Source: CAVPEW01 sp963703565 (lineage in GTDB: Bacteria; Actinomycetota; Acidimicrobiia; Acidimicrobiales; VFJN01). From it: 64,000 nt of DNA. A program made the translations under genes and the position numbers. Location of the stretch: NCBI GenBank assembly GCA_963703565.1, contig CAVPEW010000007.1, positions 1 to 64,000 on the forward strand, written 5' to 3'. This document shows positions 8,181 through 16,413 of the stretch, in pieces (position 1 is the stretch's first letter; each line of letters starts with the position of its first letter). A model generated the notes under the pieces. The model saw only the letters and a list, made by a program, of their open reading frames with translations, did not search any database and had not been told where the DNA came from.

Positions 8181-8408
8181 TCAGCCGAACCCGACCCGGC
8201 GGGCGTCGTCGGGCGAACCGATCTCCACGTAGGCCACCTTCGCGCCCGAGACCCCGATCTGGCGGCCGCGCCGGTCGGTCATCCACAGGGTCGAGCCGTC
8301 GCCGATGGCGTCGTCGACCTGCGCCCGCAACGCCTCGGCATCGGCGTCGTCGGGCAGCTGAACCTCGAGCTCCTTGGGGGTCTGGGTCAGACCGATTCGG
8401 ACGTCCAC
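8181..8408 (-). CDS. DUF3107 protein (TB9.4-like)
   Basis: 75 residues beginning MDVRIGLTQTPKELEV and ending AYVEIGSPDDARRVGFG, nearly the full pattern of mycobacterial TB9.4 (Rv3208A). The GTG start is supported by AGGAGA 6 nt upstream, and a TAGGGT box at 8441-8446 fits a -10 for a ~26-nt leader. Function unknown; the family is essentially restricted to Actinobacteria, which helps place the organism. Confidence 0.88.
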   Translation of the reverse strand: MDVRIGLTQTPKELEVQLPDDADAEALRAQVDDAIGDGSTLWMTDRRGRQIGVSGAKVAYVEIGSPDDARRVGFG

Positions 8409-8454
8409 GGGCCATCTCCTGTCCAACGGGTCGAACGCCAACCCTAGGCGCGCG

Positions 8455-9138
8455 CTAGTCCGCGTCCCGCCGGACACGACCCCGCCCCCGGTGCTCCCCT
8501 TCGACCTCCAGCTCGGCCGCCCACCGGGGGTGGTGCCGGTCGACGACCGAGCGCGGTACCCACCCCCTCACCATCGCCGACAGCGCGACCGGATCGGAGA
8601 GCGCTTTGGCGACATGGCCGGCCAGGACCGCTGCCAACAGCAGGGCCAGGGAGTCGTGCACGAATGTGGCGCCCGTTCGCCACGAGAGCGGGAACGGCTC
8701 GAACCACCGCATGATCGACCCCGTGGCCGCCATGACCGGCAGCGCCGCTGCCACGAACACGGCGTTGGCCTTCTGACCGGCGTTGAACTTGCCGGTGCGG
8801 TCCCGCGCCCGGCGGCCCAGCGACCGCAGCCAGTCGACGTCGTCGCCGGACCACCGGGCCAGCCGGTGCACGTCGCGGCGCAACGCCACGCGCCACGGCC
8901 CGGCGTAGGCGGCCACGAACGGCCAGGGGAGGACCAGCCCGGCGCCGACGTGGAGGTCTCTGAGCAGCGCCCGCCGACCCACCCAGCTCGACAGCGAGGG
9001 CACGTACAGGACGAACCCGGTCACCACCAGCACAGCCGTCACGGTCGCAGTGCACCAGTGCAGGGCCCGTTCGACCACGTCGAACCGCACGACGCGGCCA
9101 GAGGCGGTTCCCGCCAGCGAGCAGAGGCTCTCGCTCAC
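8455..9138 (-). CDS. Cytochrome b561-type membrane subunit
   Basis: 227 residues with about four hydrophobic helices and histidines in helix contexts (VERALHWCTATV, LHVGAGLVLPW, FVHDSLALLLA, GHVAKAL), the pattern of diheme cytochrome b561/FdnI-like subunits. It follows the molybdopterin oxidoreductase gene with a GTGA overlap, so it is very likely its membrane electron partner, like YedZ/MsrQ for YedY/MsrP although not closely related in sequence. Quinone or heme c partner unknown. Confidence 0.8.
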   Translation of the reverse strand: MSESLCSLAGTASGRVVRFDVVERALHWCTATVTAVLVVTGFVLYVPSLSSWVGRRALLRDLHVGAGLVLPWPFVAAYAGPWRVALRRDVHRLARWSGDDVDWLRSLGRRARDRTGKFNAGQKANAVFVAAALPVMAATGSIMRWFEPFPLSWRTGATFVHDSLALLLAAVLAGHVAKALSDPVALSAMVRGWVPRSVVDRHHPRWAAELEVEGEHRGRGRVRRDAD

Positions 9139-9911
9139 GAGGTCGGGTCGTCGTCGAGGCCGTTGCTCGCCCCGACCCAGGCGTCGCTGTCATAGCCACG
9201 CTGCTCCCAGTAGCCCGGGTCGGTCGGGGCATCCAGTTCGCGCACGGCTTCGATCCGCTCGAGCCACTTCAGCGACTTGTAGCCGTACATCGGCGCCACG
9301 TAGAGGCGCACGGGACCCCCGTGCTCCCGGCTGACGTCGCCGCCCTGCATGCCGTGGGCGACCAGCACGTCGGGGCGGATGGCCTGCGACAGGGTCAGGG
9401 TCTCGGTGTAGGTGCCGTCGAAGGACCAGAACCGCACGTGGGTCACGCCATCGGCGAGGCCCCCGGCGGCATCGAGCACGTCACTCACCGTCACGCCGGC
9501 CCAGTCGACGTCGCCGACTCGCCAACCCGTCACGCACTGGAAGTCGCGGGTCAGGTCACGCTGGGGCAGCCCGGCACGCAGATCGGACAGGTCGAGCGTG
9601 CGGGGACGTCGCACCAACCCCTCGACGCGCAGCCGGTACTCCTCGGGCGAGCGCGAGGGCAGCGATCCCGTCACCGAGTAGATGCGGAACCGTCCCGCAG
9701 TCGGGACGAGCTCGGAGAGCCCGGTCGGATCGCGGCGGGCCAGCGGCTCCACGAGGTCGGACAGGCCGGACTGCAACCGGGCGCCCCACACGATCCCAGC
9801 CGCGCCCAGCCCGGCCAGACCCAGAAAGACCCGGCGCCCGATTCGGCGGTCCTCGGGGGCGAACCCGAGGTCGGCCTCCGCCGGCGTGGCCGCGGTAGGG
9901 CGCTCGGACAC
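9135..9911 (-). CDS. Sulfite oxidase-family molybdopterin oxidoreductase, Tat-exported
   Basis: 258 residues. A twin-arginine signal is seen (IGRRVFLGLAG, R26-R27, then a hydrophobic stretch). The molybdenum-ligating cysteine is C126 in DFQCVTGW; the domain ends with MYGYKSLKWLERI typical of the SUOX/MsrP fold. It should act outside the membrane on a small oxidised or reduced sulfur compound or methionine sulfoxide; substrate uncertain. The GTG at 9911 is chosen because TAGCGT ends 7 nt upstream (leaderless). The cytochrome b gene downstream is coupled. Confidence 0.87.
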   Translation of the reverse strand: MSERPTAATPAEADLGFAPEDRRIGRRVFLGLAGLGAAGIVWGARLQSGLSDLVEPLARRDPTGLSELVPTAGRFRIYSVTGSLPSRSPEEYRLRVEGLVRRPRTLDLSDLRAGLPQRDLTRDFQCVTGWRVGDVDWAGVTVSDVLDAAGGLADGVTHVRFWSFDGTYTETLTLSQAIRPDVLVAHGMQGGDVSREHGGPVRLYVAPMYGYKSLKWLERIEAVRELDAPTDPGYWEQRGYDSDAWVGASNGLDDDPTS

Positions 9912-9994
9912 GCCCACCACGCTAGGGCCGGTGAAGGCGCCGCCGGTCGCGGCCCGGATCCGCACGCCGGCTGCGAGGCGCTACGGTCCCCTTC

Positions 9995-10078
9995 GTGGGC
10001 ACACGAGACGAGCGCGGCGACGTCGCTGTGCTCGCCTCGCCGTGGGACGCGACACGCGAGCGCCCGCCGCTGTCGTGA
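9995..10078 (+). CDS. Possible 27-codon leader peptide ORF
   Basis: GTG preceded by TACGGT with 7 nt between, a leaderless-start arrangement. The frame reads VGTRDERGDVAVLASPWDAT and seven more codons to a TGA that overlaps the response-regulator GTG (GTGA). The frame differs from the response regulator. The peptide has no recognisable motif; if translated, its likely role is to deliver ribosomes to the next start. Confidence 0.4.
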   Translation: MGTRDERGDVAVLASPWDATRERPPLS

Positions 10079-10470
10079 CCTGGCCCGACCCTTCCGATCC
10101 CGACCGACCGCTGCGGGTGCTCGTCGCCGACGACGAGCCCGACGTGCGCCTGCTGATCCGCCTCGGACTGCGCAACCACGACATGGAGGTCGTCGCCGAG
10201 GCAGGGGACGGCGAGGAGGCGCTCGCTGCCTGCGCCGAGCGCGAGCCCGACGCGGTCGTGCTCGACCTTCTGATGCCCCGCATGAGTGGCTTCGAGGTCA
10301 TCCCCGAGCTCCGCCAGCGCCACCCCGGCGTCGGCATCGTCGCCTACACCGCGGTCGCGGGCGACTTCGTGCGACGGGAGATGGCCCGCCTCGGCATCGG
10401 CCTGGTGCTCAAGTCCGGCGATGCCGGTCCGCTGGCGGAAGCACTGCGCCGCGCCGTGGCCGCGAACTGA
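10075..10470 (+). CDS. Single-domain response regulator
   Basis: 131 residues with only a receiver domain: acidic pair DDE at 19-21, phosphoacceptor D64 in VVLDLLMPRMSG, Thr in VAYTAVA and the conserved Lys in VLKSGD. No output domain, so it works as a CheY/Spo0F-like relay or by protein contact. No kinase gene is adjacent. GTG 10075 overlaps the stop of the short upstream ORF; an in-frame GTG at 10042 is an alternative that would add 11 residues. Confidence 0.85.
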   Translation: MTWPDPSDPDRPLRVLVADDEPDVRLLIRLGLRNHDMEVVAEAGDGEEALAACAEREPDAVVLDLLMPRMSGFEVIPELRQRHPGVGIVAYTAVAGDFVRREMARLGIGLVLKSGDAGPLAEALRRAVAAN

Positions 10471-10491
10471 GCGCCCAGCGGGGGCGGGCAG

Positions 10492-11331
10492 TCAGGGGAC
10501 CAGGTCCAGTGGGCCTGGCTGGCGACCGAGCTCGTCGAGCAGCGGCTGGCTGTAGGCGATCCGTCCGGTGAGGCCGTCGGGCGTCGAGGTGCACAGGGCC
10601 AGCGCCGCCTCGGCCATCACCTCGATGGGTTCGTCGAAGCCGGTGCCGCCCTCGGGCACCAGTCCGTGCAGGAGCACCCCGGGTGTGACCACTCCGAGGG
10701 TCGGCGCCAGCGAGTTCACCACGACGCCGAACCGGTTCTCCTCGGCGGCCAACCCGGTGCTGAAGCGCTCGAGAGCCGCCTTGCACATGCCGTAGACGGT
10801 CCCGCCGAACTCCTCCATGGCGCCGAACGGCGGGCCCGAAGGGTGGCGCGCCGCCACCGAGGAGATGTTGAGGATCCATCCAGCCCCTCGGGCGCGCATC
10901 CCGGGCAGCACCGCCTGGGCGAGCTCGAACGGCGCGCGCACCTGCACCTCGAACATGAGCCGGTACCGCTTCTCGGCCATGTCGATGACCGGGGCGAAGA
11001 AGGTGACGGCAGCGTTGTTGACCAGCACGTCGACAGGACCCAGCTCCGCCTCGACGGCAGGGACGATCCCGGCGCGGTCCTCGGGCTTGGACAGGTCGGC
11101 AGCCACGGCCATGGCCCGGCCCCCGGCCGCGGCGATGCGCGCGACCGTGTCGTGGATGGTCCCCGGTAGGCGCGAGTCGGTCTGCGACTGGGTGCGGGCC
11201 ACGACCGCCACTGCCGCGCCCTGCGACGCGAAGCGACGGGCGATCGCCTCGCCGATGCCCCGGCTGGCTCCGGTGACCACTGCCACCTTGCCCTTCATCG
11301 ACGTGCTCGTGCTGACGTTGGCGTCGCTCAT
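10492..11331 (-). CDS. Short-chain dehydrogenase/reductase
   Basis: 279 residues, classical SDR: TGASRGIGEAIARRFA for NAD(P) binding, NNAAVTFF, ISSVAARH with catalytic Ser, and YGMCKAALE for Tyr-x3-Lys. A loop insert (QSQTDSRLPGTIHDT) after strand 2 is longer than usual. A TAGTGT box with AGAGGGGGA upstream of the ATG would give a short leader with Shine-Dalgarno. Divergent from the thiolase operon, which suggests a shared catabolic theme; substrate unknown. Confidence 0.87.
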   Translation of the reverse strand: MSDANVSTSTSMKGKVAVVTGASRGIGEAIARRFASQGAAVAVVARTQSQTDSRLPGTIHDTVARIAAAGGRAMAVAADLSKPEDRAGIVPAVEAELGPVDVLVNNAAVTFFAPVIDMAEKRYRLMFEVQVRAPFELAQAVLPGMRARGAGWILNISSVAARHPSGPPFGAMEEFGGTVYGMCKAALERFSTGLAAEENRFGVVVNSLAPTLGVVTPGVLLHGLVPEGGTGFDEPIEVMAEAALALCTSTPDGLTGRIAYSQPLLDELGRQPGPLDLVP

Positions 11332-11450
11332 GTGGATGTCCCCCTCTGATCAGTGGGCCGACACTAGGCAACGCCGGGTTGGGCGCGCGGTGGTGGTGGA
11401 CCACTACGGTCTCGCCGGGGCCGACCGCGGGTCGGCGCGAGAGGGGGATC

Positions 11451-12632
11451 GTGGAGCGCACGATGCGCGGTGCTGTAGCGGTGGCCGGAGTAGGTGAGAC
11501 CACGTACTACAAGCGGGGCCAGGCTCCCGTGCCGGAGTTCGTGCTCGCGGTCGAGGCAGTCGAAGCGGCCTGTCAGGACGCTGGGATCGACGTGCGGGAG
11601 GTCGACGGCTTCAGCTCCTACAGCATGGACCGCAACACTCCCTCGCGCCTGGCTTCGGCTCTGGGCACCGACGTGCTGCGCTACTCGACGCTTCAGTGGG
11701 AGTCCGGCGGCGGCGGGGTCGCCGGCGCGGTCGGGAACGCCGCAGCCGCTGTCGCCACCGGCATGGCCGACTGCGTCGTGGTGTTCCGGGCGCTGGCCCA
11801 GGGCCAGTTCGGCCGCTTCGGGCAGGGCCGGGCGGTCGACGCCGTCCAGGGTGAGGCGGCCATGACCGCCCCCTACGGCCTGTTCAGCCCGGCGCAGATG
11901 TTCGCCATGCGAAGCCAGCGCTTCTACTACGAGCACGGCATCTCGCCCGAGGCGCAGAAGGCGGTTGCCATGGCCGCCTACCACCACGCCCAGAACAACC
12001 CCCGAGCGGTTATGCGGGGCAAGCCGCTCACCGCCGAGAAGTACGACGGCGCCCGCTGGATCGTCGAGCCCTACCGGCTCTACGACTGCTGCCAGGAGAA
12101 CGACGGCGCCGCCGCGATGGTGCTGGTGCCCGCCGAGCGGGCCAAGGACCTGCCCCAACCGTCGGTGTTCGTACTGGGCTCGGCCATGGGCGGCGACCAC
12201 CGCTCCGCCGCCGGGGTCCACAACGCGCCCCGCTACGGCACCGCCGGGTTCACCAAGGTGGCGGAGCGGATGTGGCAGATGTCCGGGGTCGGGCCCGCCG
12301 ACGTCGACGTCGTGCAGTCCTACGAGAACTTCACCGGCGGCGTGGTGATGAGCCTCATCGAGCACGGCCTCGTGCAACCCGAGGAGGCCAACGAGTTCTT
12401 CACCTTCGAGAACCTGATCGCCCCGAACGGGAAGCTGCCGCTCAACACCAGCGGCGGCAACCTCGCCGAGTGCTACATGCACGGGCTCGGCCTGCAGATC
12501 GAGGCCGTCCGCCAGCTGCGCGGGCAGTCCTGCAACCAGGTCGCCGGCGCGAGGGTCGCCCTCGCGTCGGGCGGTCCCATGGTGCCGGTGGTCAGCACGA
12601 CCGTCTACGGCACTGACGAGACGAGGAGCTGA
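11451..12632 (+). CDS. Thiolase-fold protein lacking the usual nucleophilic cysteine (Ltp2-like)
   Basis: 393 residues of the SCP-x/lipid-transfer thiolase branch. The position that normally holds the nucleophilic Cys reads QWESGGGGVAG, with no Cys. The late segments QSYENFTGG and NLAECYMHG supply tyrosines and a histidine like those used by Ltp2-type retro-aldolases of steroid side-chain degradation. Start GTG 11451 follows GAGGGGG. Two nt upstream of a DUF35 gene, the partner that Ltp2-type aldolases need. So a carbon-carbon lyase on an acyl-CoA is likelier than a thiolase; that is inference. Confidence 0.8.
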   Translation: MERTMRGAVAVAGVGETTYYKRGQAPVPEFVLAVEAVEAACQDAGIDVREVDGFSSYSMDRNTPSRLASALGTDVLRYSTLQWESGGGGVAGAVGNAAAAVATGMADCVVVFRALAQGQFGRFGQGRAVDAVQGEAAMTAPYGLFSPAQMFAMRSQRFYYEHGISPEAQKAVAMAAYHHAQNNPRAVMRGKPLTAEKYDGARWIVEPYRLYDCCQENDGAAAMVLVPAERAKDLPQPSVFVLGSAMGGDHRSAAGVHNAPRYGTAGFTKVAERMWQMSGVGPADVDVVQSYENFTGGVVMSLIEHGLVQPEEANEFFTFENLIAPNGKLPLNTSGGNLAECYMHGLGLQIEAVRQLRGQSCNQVAGARVALASGGPMVPVVSTTVYGTDETRS

Positions 12633-12633
12633 G

Positions 12634-13065
12634 ATGGCCGCCAACCTGCTTCCCGAAGGCCTGCCGGCCCCCGCGGCGACCGACCTCGACGCCCCCTACT
12701 GGGAGGGGACCGCAGCGCACGAGCTGCGGGTGCAGCGCTGCTCGGCCTGCCGCACCTGGCAATGGGGTCCCGAGTACGTCTGCAACCAGTGCCGCAGCCG
12801 TGACCTCGACTGGGTGGCGGTGGAACCGACCGGAACCATCTACAGCTGGGAGCGCGTCTGGCACCCGGTCCACCCGGCACTGGCCGAAGCCGTGCCCTAC
12901 GTGATCGTGCTCGTCGAGCTGGCCCAGGCCGGCAACGTGCGCATGCTGGGGAACCTGGCCGGCGATCCCGCCGAACCCGTGGTGATAGGCACACCGGTCA
13001 CCGCCATCTTCGAGGACCACGACGGGCCCTCGCCGTTTACCCTGGTCCACTGGACCCGAGCCTAA
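12634..13065 (+). CDS. DUF35 OB-fold/zinc-ribbon acyl-CoA-binding partner
   Basis: 143 residues. Zinc ribbon CSAC...CNQC (residues ~36-53) then an OB-fold with GTIYSWERVWHPVHP. DUF35 proteins pair with thiolase-like enzymes to make acyl-CoA aldolases, hydratases or thiolases. Placement 1 nt after the thiolase-like gene supports a complex. ATG start with a GAGGAG close upstream. Confidence 0.9.
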   Translation: MAANLLPEGLPAPAATDLDAPYWEGTAAHELRVQRCSACRTWQWGPEYVCNQCRSRDLDWVAVEPTGTIYSWERVWHPVHPALAEAVPYVIVLVELAQAGNVRMLGNLAGDPAEPVVIGTPVTAIFEDHDGPSPFTLVHWTRA

Positions 13066-13079
13066 GGAGGTTCGAAGAG

Positions 13080-14285
13080 ATGACGCTGACCGCTAACTCA
13101 TGGCGGACCGAGACACCCGGAGACGCAGGTTGGGAGCGATCGGCCAAGCCCGGCGCTGCCAACAAGTACTTCATGGTCTCGGCCGACTGCCACGTGAACG
13201 AGCCCTTCGACTGGCTCGACTCCCGCATCGAGGAGCCGTACAAGCACCGGATCCCCCACATCGAGACCCGTGACGGGAACCAGTACCTCATCACCGAGGG
13301 CTGGCGGCCCCAGCTCCTGCGCACCACCGAGGCCAAGGGGCGCATGGAGGACGAGGACGTCGCCCGCTCCCAGGCCGGCTCCGATCCCGCCCAGCGCCTC
13401 GCCGATCTCGACGCCGACGGTGTCGACGTCGAGATCGCGTTCCCCAACAAGGGGCTGCTGCTGTTCGCGTCACCCGACCCGGTCTTCGTCTCGGCCATGG
13501 CCCGGGCGTGGAACCGCTGGGCTCACGAGACCTTCTCCGCCTACTCGCGGCGGATCCTGCCCATGGCGTGCATCTCCCCCGGTGACCGCGAGGGGGCCGA
13601 GGCGGAGATCAAGTGGGCCGCCGAGAACGGCTTCAAGGGCCTCGCGCTGCCGTGCAAGCCGGTGTGGGGCGGCCACGACACCGACCAGCTGAACTACAAC
13701 CTGCCCGAGTTCGACTGGATGTGGGAGCTCATCTCCGACGTCGAGCTGCCCATGACGTTCCACGTCTCGACCGGGCGCGATCCGCGGGCGTCGAAGGGCA
13801 ACGGCGGTGCGGTGATCAACTACGTGGTGCACTCGTTGTCGCCCACCATGGAGCCGATGGCGAACCTGTGCGCCTCGGGCGTGCTCGAGCGCTTCCCCAA
13901 GTTGCGCTTCGCCACCATCGAGGCGGGCATCGGCTGGATCCCCTGGGCGCTCGACGCCATGGACGAGGCCTACCGCAAGCATCACTTCTGGGTGCGTCCG
14001 AAGCTGGCCCACCTGCCCAGCGACTACTTCCGGATGCACGGCTACGCCTCGTTCCAGGAGGACCCGGTCGGCCTCGAGCTCATCGAGGACCACGGCTTGA
14101 CCGAGAACATGATGTGGGCCAACGACTACCCGCACCACGAGGGGTCCTGGCCGCACTCGGCCGCCGCCATCGAGCGCCAGATGGGCCACCTCGCCGATGC
14201 CACCCGGTCCAACGTGCTCGGCCTCAACGCCGCCCGCCTCTTCGATCTCGACCCCAGCGAGTCGCTGATCGGCTGGCGTCCCTGA
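13080..14285 (+). CDS. Amidohydrolase-family metal-dependent hydrolase/decarboxylase
   Basis: 401 residues, amidohydro_2 TIM barrel. The SADCHVNEP start is the place of the usual HxH metal site (here DCH), FHVSTGRDP and FATIEAGIGW lie in the barrel, and WANDYPHHEG carries the late catalytic Asp. Such proteins occur in aromatic and steroid catabolism as hydrolases or nonoxidative decarboxylases. A very strong AAGGAGGT precedes the ATG. Third gene of the thiolase-like/DUF35 operon; a hairpin terminator follows. Confidence 0.83.
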   Translation: MTLTANSWRTETPGDAGWERSAKPGAANKYFMVSADCHVNEPFDWLDSRIEEPYKHRIPHIETRDGNQYLITEGWRPQLLRTTEAKGRMEDEDVARSQAGSDPAQRLADLDADGVDVEIAFPNKGLLLFASPDPVFVSAMARAWNRWAHETFSAYSRRILPMACISPGDREGAEAEIKWAAENGFKGLALPCKPVWGGHDTDQLNYNLPEFDWMWELISDVELPMTFHVSTGRDPRASKGNGGAVINYVVHSLSPTMEPMANLCASGVLERFPKLRFATIEAGIGWIPWALDAMDEAYRKHHFWVRPKLAHLPSDYFRMHGYASFQEDPVGLELIEDHGLTENMMWANDYPHHEGSWPHSAAAIERQMGHLADATRSNVLGLNAARLFDLDPSESLIGWRP

Positions 14286-14357
14286 GCGAGAGCGTCGTCG
14301 ACCCGGGCCTGCAAGGGTCCGGCGACATCAGGCGGACCCTTCACGGGGCCTGTGAAC

Positions 14358-14390
14358 GAGGGGGTGGCGGTCACCGACCGTCACCCCCTC
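14358..14390. terminator. Strong stem-loop terminator between convergent genes
   Basis: GAGGGGGTG pairs with CACCCCCTC, with an inner G-U pair and CGGT/ACCG around a 5-nt loop, giving about 14 paired positions. No T-run follows, which is normal in GC-rich actinobacteria. It can serve both the amidohydrolase operon and mrp. Confidence 0.75.
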
Positions 14391-14418
14391 GTCGCGCCCG
14401 GGCTGGCCCCGAGGGTGG

Positions 14419-15561
14419 TCAGCCGATGCGCAGCTCGGCGCGGTAGCGCCGAGTCGGTGCCAGCTCGTCGTCGATGCGGGCCGCGATCGACGAGAACACC
14501 TGCGAGGCCTCGGCGGAGGGATCGGACAGGGTGATCGGACGCCCCTCGTCGCCACCCGCGCGCAAGGCAGGTACCAGCGGCACCCGACCCAGCAACGGCA
14601 CAGCGAGACGCTCGGCGAGCTCGGCGCCCCCACCCGCGCCGAAGATCTCGTAGCGGGTGCCGTCGTCGCCGGTGAACCAGCTCATGTTCTCGATGACGCC
14701 CTTCACCTCGAGGTTGACCTTGCGGGCCATGTACCCGGCTCGCTGGGCCACCCGCTGCGCCGCCGGCTGCGGGGTGGTCACCACGTAGGTCTCCGCCCTG
14801 GGCAGGAACTGCGACATCGACAAGGAGATGTCGCCTGTCCCCGGTGGGAGGTCCACCAACAGGTACTCCGGGTCGTCCCAGAAGACGTCGGTGAGGAACT
14901 GCTCGAGCGCCTTGTGCAGCATCGGGCCACGCCAGATGACGGGCTGGTCCTCCTGGGCGAAGAACCCGATGGAGATGCAGCGCACGTCCCCCGCACCCGT
15001 GGGCGGCACCAGCATGTCGTCGATGACGACCGGGGGCCGAGCCACGCCGAGCATCCGCGGGATGGAGAAGCCCCAGACGTCCGCATCGACGATCGCCACG
15101 TCGCGGCCCCGGGCGGCGAGCGCCACCGCCAGGTTGGTGGTCACCGAGGACTTGCCCACCCCACCCTTCCCCGAGGCGATGAGGAGCACCCTGGTGCGGG
15201 ACGCCGGGTCGGAGAACGGGATGGCCCGACCCTCGGCGTGACCCTGGGCCGGCTGGCTGCCGGCCGTGGCGGCAGGATCACCGTGGAGCCGCTGGCGCAG
15301 CGCTGCACGCTCCTCGTCGGTCATCACCGCGAACTCGAGGGCCACCTCCGTCGCTCCCAGGTCGGCGAGCGCCGCTCTCACGCGACGGTCGATCTCGGCC
15401 CGCAGCGGGCAGCCGGCGATGGTGAGCACCACCTCGAGCGACACCGAACCGCCAGTCACATCGACGTGGCGGACCATGTCGAGGTCGACGATCGAGCGGT
15501 GCAGCTCCGGGTCCTGGACCGGGCGGAGCGCCTCGACCACGGCATCGACGGTGAGGGACAT
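14419..15561 (-). CDS. mrp: Mrp/ApbC-type Fe-S cluster carrier ATPase
   Basis: 380 residues. N-terminal MIP18/DUF59 domain (~1-95), then a ParA/MinD-type ATPase with Walker A SGKGGVGKSS (131-138), VDADVWGFSIPRML and VDLPPGTGD. Carries 4Fe-4S clusters to apo-proteins. The C-terminal CxxC seen in proteobacterial Mrp is absent: the segment reads NMSWFTGDDGTRYEIFG, as in many actinobacterial forms. Start ATG 15561 has AGGAG 8 nt upstream. Divergent from the SufR-like regulator, a natural regulatory pairing. Confidence 0.9.
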   Translation of the reverse strand: MSLTVDAVVEALRPVQDPELHRSIVDLDMVRHVDVTGGSVSLEVVLTIAGCPLRAEIDRRVRAALADLGATEVALEFAVMTDEERAALRQRLHGDPAATAGSQPAQGHAEGRAIPFSDPASRTRVLLIASGKGGVGKSSVTTNLAVALAARGRDVAIVDADVWGFSIPRMLGVARPPVVIDDMLVPPTGAGDVRCISIGFFAQEDQPVIWRGPMLHKALEQFLTDVFWDDPEYLLVDLPPGTGDISLSMSQFLPRAETYVVTTPQPAAQRVAQRAGYMARKVNLEVKGVIENMSWFTGDDGTRYEIFGAGGGAELAERLAVPLLGRVPLVPALRAGGDEGRPITLSDPSAEASQVFSSIAARIDDELAPTRRYRAELRIG

Positions 15562-15650
15562 CGGGCTCGCTCCTGCGGCTCGGGCCCCGAGCACGCGGTT
15601 GGCGGTGGCGGCGACCGCGCCGGCCGCACCACGCTCACGGGGGATTAGCA

Positions 15651-15669
15651 CTATGCGTATAGGTAGAAT
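15651..15669 (+). promoter_or_regulatory. Leaderless promoter with near-palindromic operator before the SufR-like gene
   Basis: CTATGCGTATAG (15651-15662) is palindromic at 10 of 12 positions and lies just before the -10 box TAGAAT (15664-15669). The -10 is followed by 6 nt and then the GTG start, the leaderless arrangement. The operator would block polymerase here, and it is also in the divergent mrp upstream region. This AT-rich patch stands out from the GC-rich surroundings. Confidence 0.6.
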
Positions 15670-15675
15670 ATCGGC

Positions 15676-16398
15676 GTGGATCGCCCGTCCCTGTCCCCGC
15701 AGGAGTTCGCCTCGGCGGTCAGCTCGATCACGTCGGCCTTCGGCGACCCGACCCGGCGTGAGATCTACCTCTTCGTGCACCGTCGTTCGCTCGACCAGTC
15801 CGGTGCCACCGCTGTCGAGGTGGCACAGGCCTTCGACCTTCACCCGAACGTGGCCCGGCACCACCTCGACAAGCTCGCCTCGGGCGGCCATGTCGAGGTC
15901 GCCTTGGGGCGGGGCGGCGGAGGTGCGGGACGGCCCTCCAAGCGGTACTCCTGTCCCCGTCCGGACATGTCCCTCGAGCTGGCGATCCGCCACGACGACC
16001 TGCTCGTCACCCTCCTCGCCCGCTCCTTGACCCTGCTGCCCGACGACGTCGCCGAGGCCATGGCCGAAGAGGTCGGCATCGAGTACGGAGCCCGCCTCGC
16101 CGCCAACAGCGGCGCCGACCTGCACCGGTCGCTGCGAGCCGCGCTCGCCGCGGTGGCCGAGGCGCTCTCGGCCCACGGCTTCGACGCCCGAGCCGAGGGA
16201 AACCGGGGGGAGCTGCGGATCGTGTCGGGCCACTGCCCCTTCGGCGACGCCGCGATCGAGAACCCGGTGATCTGCGCCGTCGACCGCGGCTTGGTCCGCG
16301 GGATGTTGGGTGCGCTGTACGGGGCGACCGGCGCCGAGACGCGCGCGAGCCTGCCCATGGGCGACCATCGCTGCGTGACGGCCGTCGGTTCGGACTGA
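15676..16398 (+). CDS. SufR-like iron-sulfur transcriptional repressor
   Basis: 240 residues: winged helix at ~15-95 (VAQAFDLHPNVARHHLDKL recognition region) and a C-terminal domain with C187, C200 and C233. The C-x12-C spacing of the first two matches cyanobacterial SufR, whose three cysteines hold a cluster that reports Fe-S status. Neighbours on both sides are Fe-S assembly genes, which strengthens the call. Expected to repress its own operon, and perhaps mrp, when its cluster is present. Confidence 0.85.
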   Translation: MDRPSLSPQEFASAVSSITSAFGDPTRREIYLFVHRRSLDQSGATAVEVAQAFDLHPNVARHHLDKLASGGHVEVALGRGGGGAGRPSKRYSCPRPDMSLELAIRHDDLLVTLLARSLTLLPDDVAEAMAEEVGIEYGARLAANSGADLHRSLRAALAAVAEALSAHGFDARAEGNRGELRIVSGHCPFGDAAIENPVICAVDRGLVRGMLGALYGATGAETRASLPMGDHRCVTAVGSD

Positions 16399-16413
16399 GC
16401 CGCGCTGCCAGCG

